DNA from: Canna indica
Lineage: Eukaryota; Streptophyta; Magnoliopsida; Zingiberales; Cannaceae
Direction of reading: 5' to 3'
NCBI GenBank assembly: GCA_034359265.1
Contig: CP136890.1
Coordinates: forward strand, 50,735,001 to 50,799,000
DNA: 64,000 nt
A program made the translations under genes and the position numbers. Positions within the stretch are counted from its first letter, which is position 1; each line of letters starts with the position of its first letter. A model generated the notes under the pieces. The model was given only the letters and a program-made list of their open reading frames with translations, did no database searches and was not told the origin of the DNA. Shown in pieces: positions 60,357-64,000 of this stretch.

Positions 60357-60690
60357 TTGTATAATATAATATAATATAATATTGTATAATATAATATAAT
60401 ATAATATAGTATAGTATAATATAATATAATATAATATAATATGATATAATACAATATGATATAATATAATATGATATAATACAATATAATATGATATAAT
60501 ATAATATAATATAATATAATATGATATAATATAATATAATATAATATAATATAATATAATATAATATAATATAATATAATATAATATAATATAATATAAT
60601 ATAATATAATACAATACAATACAATATAATACAATATAATACAATATAATATAATATAATACAATATAATACAATATAATATAATATAAA
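60357..60690. repeat. (TATAA)n pentanucleotide repeat, second tract
   Basis: About 65 units, interrupted by TATGA and TACAA variants. It follows GACTAACTTG, exactly as the first tract does. Confidence 0.95.
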
Positions 60691-60979
60691 AATTATAATA
60701 TATTTTATCATTAAAAATATTTCATAAATTAAAATTATTTTTTAATTTTTTTGTATGTTTTTAATATTTTTTAATTTTTGGCCGGAAGTAAAATGAGTAA
60801 CCAAAATATTGAAAGTTTTAATGCAGGCTAATGAAGAGTTTTGGGAGTATATTATTAATACAGCTTATGTCAGCTTATGAGGTATAATTTTTGATGCATG
60901 TATTAGTTAATACTCTTTCCAAACACTATTATCCTAATACTATACATGATGCTTATACAAGGTACCAAACGGGCCCTAA

Positions 60980-62190
60980 ATGTATGTAAGTGAGCTAATA
61001 ATATTTATTTTTGCAGATGTTATTTGGTTTCATCATTGTAGTTGTTACTTATTAAGCTAATTATAGCATGCATCTACATTCTTGTTTAATTTTAATGATA
61101 ATGCTAACTTCATATTTGAGCACCGATTTCACCAATATGCAAGTAGGTGATCTATACTTCTAATTCTAGGGTTTGTGTGATCTCTCTTTCTGCATAGATC
61201 ACATTAATTGATGTCTTGTTATCTAAACAATTGATGATTGAGAATTATAACTTATAAATTGCATAGTTTATTCTTACTATTTATCTTGAGTTAATGATGT
61301 TTAGTAATGAGATTGAATCAAGTCCATTGACATTCATGAGATAGATATCAACTGCTATTTATAAACAACACTTGTGTCTTTGTTATATAATTTGACATCG
61401 ATTATTTTTAAGGTGAAATGTACTTTATGGTATCTTTCGACTATTGTCAATGCATAGAAAGCCACCAAAATGGTCTACATTAGTTTTGCATTAGTCTACA
61501 TTAGTTTTAGTATCTCTGCTTCGTCACAAAAAATATCATCCAACAAAAACTAAGCCACCAAAATAGTCTACTAACTCTTTTTGAAAAGAAAGATCCATTA
61601 CATGATGATACATGTGATCCTTCAAAATCAAAGATAATAGGCACACATCTATTTTCTTCGATCATCAAACATGTCCTAATAGTTCTTTCTGGTTCTCATA
61701 ACATATTGGTTTTCAGCAAGTTTACAACTTATCCCAATATTGAGTGTTAATATAGCTCCATCAAATATGATGCATCTGCTGGACAAGAAGAAGGTACCCT
61801 AACGCGAAGCATCTCCAATTTCTCTTCAGCTTATTCTTCCTATAGATTGATTTCTCTTAAACGTTAAACAAACTGAATTAAGTGATGGATTTGTTTTTTA
61901 GAGAAGGAAACTAAAGTTGATATATGGTAAAATTAATAATTTAGATAATTAGAAGGAAAAAGGGTTTGAGAGGAGTTTATTTGTTCTTCATGAAGAGATT
62001 CCGCCAAGAAACAACAACAAATAGTCCTAATGAATTTGGTATGCTGCCCGCAATCAATGTTTGACCACATCGAACAATTTGCTATTTGAATAGTAGGATG
62101 CTCTATTTTTTAGAGAATTAATTAGAGTTTCTTTCATTTGCAATTCACTCTTCCTCTTTTTTCCTTAATGCGAACACACACACACATATA
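60980..62190. other. Intergenic DNA
   Basis: No gene, transposon terminus or RNA gene is supported in this stretch. Confidence 0.4.
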
Positions 62191-62195
62191 TATAG

Positions 62196-62459
62196 GGAAA
62201 ATAGACTAAAAAATCATAAGGTTTCCAGAAATTCTTTGTTCTACCCGTGTTTTTAAAATTCGTCTATAAATGCACAACCTTTACATTCGTTTATGTCATC
62301 TACAAAATCGTCAAGCGTTGTTAGCTAAGTTCAGACAACGTTTGACAATTTGGTAGATGACATAAACAGATGTAAATGTTGTGCATTTACAGACGAATTT
62401 TGAAAACTTAGGTAGAAAATAAAATTTCTGCTACCTTGTGATTTTTTAGTCTATTTTCC
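62196..62459. mobile_element. Foldback MITE, 264 bp (copy 1)
   Basis: GGAAAATAGACTAAAAAATC at the left is matched by GATTTTTTAGTCTATTTTCC at the right. The inverted similarity continues inward through TTCTACC, AATTCGTCT-TAAATGCACAA and TTTATGTCATCTAC to a centre near 62325, so nearly the whole element can fold on itself. It has no coding sequence. The target duplication is unclear, so the superfamily is left open. Confidence 0.8.
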
Positions 62460-62754
62460 ATTAGACGAGGAAGACAACTTGTATTTTTTGGGACTTGATT
62501 ATTCAATTATATTATTTTTCAAATTTTGTGGAATTGGATGATTCAAATAGTAAGCATTTAGAGCATGTTTTTTTTTTTCTGCCATTTCTTTTAATATTTA
62601 GCAATGTGATAATTTTATTCAAACCTTTAGTTGAGAGAAAAACATCAATATGTTTATGTTTCAAGAACATGTATAATATAATTGCTAAGATTAGGGTGGC
62701 AGTGGATTTGTGTAAATGAGTATTTCATCCTTCCCAGACCTTGATAGGTCATTA

Positions 62755-62995
62755 GCGGGTTTGCAAAAAATTTATATTCTATCCGTATTTTCAAAATTTG
62801 CCTATAAATGCACAATCTTTGCATCTGTTTATATCATATACCAAATCATCAAGCGTCGTCAGCTAAGTTGAGACGACACTTGATGATTTGGTAGATGGTA
62901 TAAACAGATGTAAATATTGTGCATTTACAGACGAATTTTGAAAACACGGGTAGAACATAAAATTTCTGCAAATCTTGTGATTTTTTAGTCTATAT
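62755..62995. mobile_element. Foldback MITE (copy 2), left end worn
   Basis: It has the same inverted body as the copy at 62196 (TATAAATGCACAATCTTTGC, CAAGCGTCGTCAGCTAAGTT, GTGCATTTACAGACGAATTT) and the same right end GTGATTTTTTAGTCTAT. The first 30 or so bases on the left have diverged or been replaced (GCGGGTTTGCAAAAAATTTA). Confidence 0.75.
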
Positions 62996-63117
62996 ATATA
63001 TTCGAGGTTCAAGCAACACAAGAAAATACACAACACAGTGAAGGGAAACCTTTAACTTGTATTTACAAAAGTACTTACTAGAATGGACTAAAACCCTTCC
63101 ACATCCCAACCAAGGCC

Positions 63118-63142
<25 letters not shown>
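63118..63142. repeat. (TA)n microsatellite
   Basis: About 12 TA units. Confidence 0.95.
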
Positions 63143-63148
<6 letters not shown>

Positions 63149-63421
63149 AAAGATCGTCCTATTTTATTTTTCAGCTTTATTTCATTTCTTGCAGTTATGT
63201 TCTAAAATTTTGCTCATAACAATATTGACTGATCCAATGCAAATTTCATTTTTAAAAATAGAAATAAAACAAAATTATAAATGAAAAACTTGAATTATAG
63301 GTTGTTCAGAACTACTTCATTATACAACATGAATTTTGCTCTTTTTAGTTATGTTCTGCTTTTATGGTACCACAGAGAAGTTAGTCCCGCACTTGGACAT
63401 ATGCAGAATAGATAGGAATAT

Positions 63422-64000
63422 TATCACGCCCCAACTCAGGGTTGCGTGACTAGCCAGGGTAGGTGTTTGTACCCCAAAGCCTACCACATGCACTTATCAA
63501 CTAAACACAATATGCAACCAGATCAACATAGAAAACATAAATGAAAATGTACCAACTTTATTAAATGTTTGAAAACATGTTTTTACAACTCGAAGTTCAA
63601 CGAAAATAACTCAGTGCATGAACTAAAATCATGAGTCTATGAGGAACTCGGCGAGTGATTCTTCCGAACCTTCACTTAAATCCCAGCATAATCGTAATCG
63701 TATAAGATGCAAGATAAAAATACTGGATTTATCACATAACTTGGCCAGTCGGTCGCACCTTGCTCAGGCACTATCTTAGCCATTCACGGCTTTACACAGC
63801 GAATGTCACTCTGCCCATACGGGCCTCACCCCGTGGGATAACTCTCGGCCGTATCTGGCCTTCACATTATAGTAATACTCGGCCAACCGACCTACAATAT
63901 CAAGAAATGGTGATCTACCTTTACCAGTTATATTTCATATAAAATACGCATAGAACGATTCAATCACCGGGTCCGTCAACTAGGATGGTCAGATAGCTTC
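63422..64000. repeat. Second copy of the LTR-like repeat, runs off window
   Basis: Starts TATCACGCCCCAACTCAGGG and follows the element at 54849: CCTACCACATGCACT, then the CTCGGCGAGTG and ACTTAAATCCC words, GGCCTTCAC, then CCGTCAACTAGGATGGTCA. It has no copia insertion at the ACTTAAATCCC site and so shows the original sequence there. Confidence 0.85.

Larger units (their letters stand above)
54780..60976. mobile_element. PIF/Harbinger-like element, opened by nested insertions
   Basis: The left end GGGCCAGTTTGGTAC and the right end, on the other strand, GGGCCCGTTTGGTAC continue similar for about 26 bases (TTGTA..AGC). The outer bases are TAA on both sides (54777-54779, 60977-60979), the Harbinger target duplication. 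Own sequence is visible at 54780-54848, 59055-59313 and 60250-60976 (GTACTAGCATGTATAGTACTA words and TATAA runs). The rest is inserted or duplicated material. No transposase is present. Confidence 0.75.

Noticed and set aside
60338..60711. Overlapping 108-119-codon Tyr-Ile-Leu frames on the minus strand, and similar ones at 59133-59346
   Set aside because: They translate a (TATAA)n microsatellite, which is open in every frame of that strand.

Overview
The window is nuclear DNA of a flowering plant. It contains several Ty1/copia and Ty3/gypsy retrotransposon remnants, hAT, Mutator and Harbinger-type DNA elements, and broken copies of plant genes (polyphenol oxidase, EXO70, condensin-2 subunit H2, RNase H2 subunit A). 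The wording of the polyphenol oxidase fragments is compatible with a monocot, but I cannot fix the clade. I see no complete, clearly functional protein-coding gene, rRNA gene or tRNA gene. Almost every open reading frame is a transposon remnant, an antisense shadow or a microsatellite translation. Layout: 1-2446 is a minus-strand copia element with its 5' LTR, running off the left edge. 2957-3858 is a plus-strand gypsy 5' end cut off inside gag. 3850-4068 is a stray piece of the tandem unit found later in the window, and 4070-4894 is LTR-like sequence. 4895-11266 is a second minus-strand copia element with a short 134-bp LTR, interrupted by two DNA elements that left clean target-site duplications (9 bp CTTGAGCCC and 8 bp TTCATATG). 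11267-14860 is mostly AT-rich and unassigned. The centre, 14860-36147, is built from one composite unit. An old diverged copy lies at 14860-18530, with a partial direct duplication at 18536-19640. A young direct tandem array follows at 20586-36147, with a period of 3788-3806 bp and about four near-identical units. Each full unit carries, on the minus strand, the 3' half of a decayed polyphenol oxidase gene and an intron-containing gene relic of about eight exons that I cannot name. Both ends of the array abut pieces of the same hAT-like element; the only copy with both termini is at 40523-41563. 36148-49300 holds gene-fragment carriers: a Pack-MULE-like element with an EXO70 fragment (39037-40368), the intact hAT element, and a region with fragments of RNase H2A and condensin CAP-H2 next to a 164-174 bp tandem repeat. 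49590-54776 contains a repeat related to those ending in a CTCCCCCTTTTTGATGATGA signature, and two 609-bp hAT MITEs with TAGGGGTGAGCA ends. 54780-60976 is one Harbinger-like element with a TAA target duplication. It was opened by a 4.2-kb solo-LTR-like insertion, which was itself opened by a small copia element; a later partial tandem duplication added a 0.24-kb patch that looks like spliced exon sequence. 60977-64000 holds two foldback MITEs and another partial copy of the same LTR-like repeat. What connects these parts is duplication and gene-fragment capture. The most unusual object is the 3.8-kb composite tandem array.
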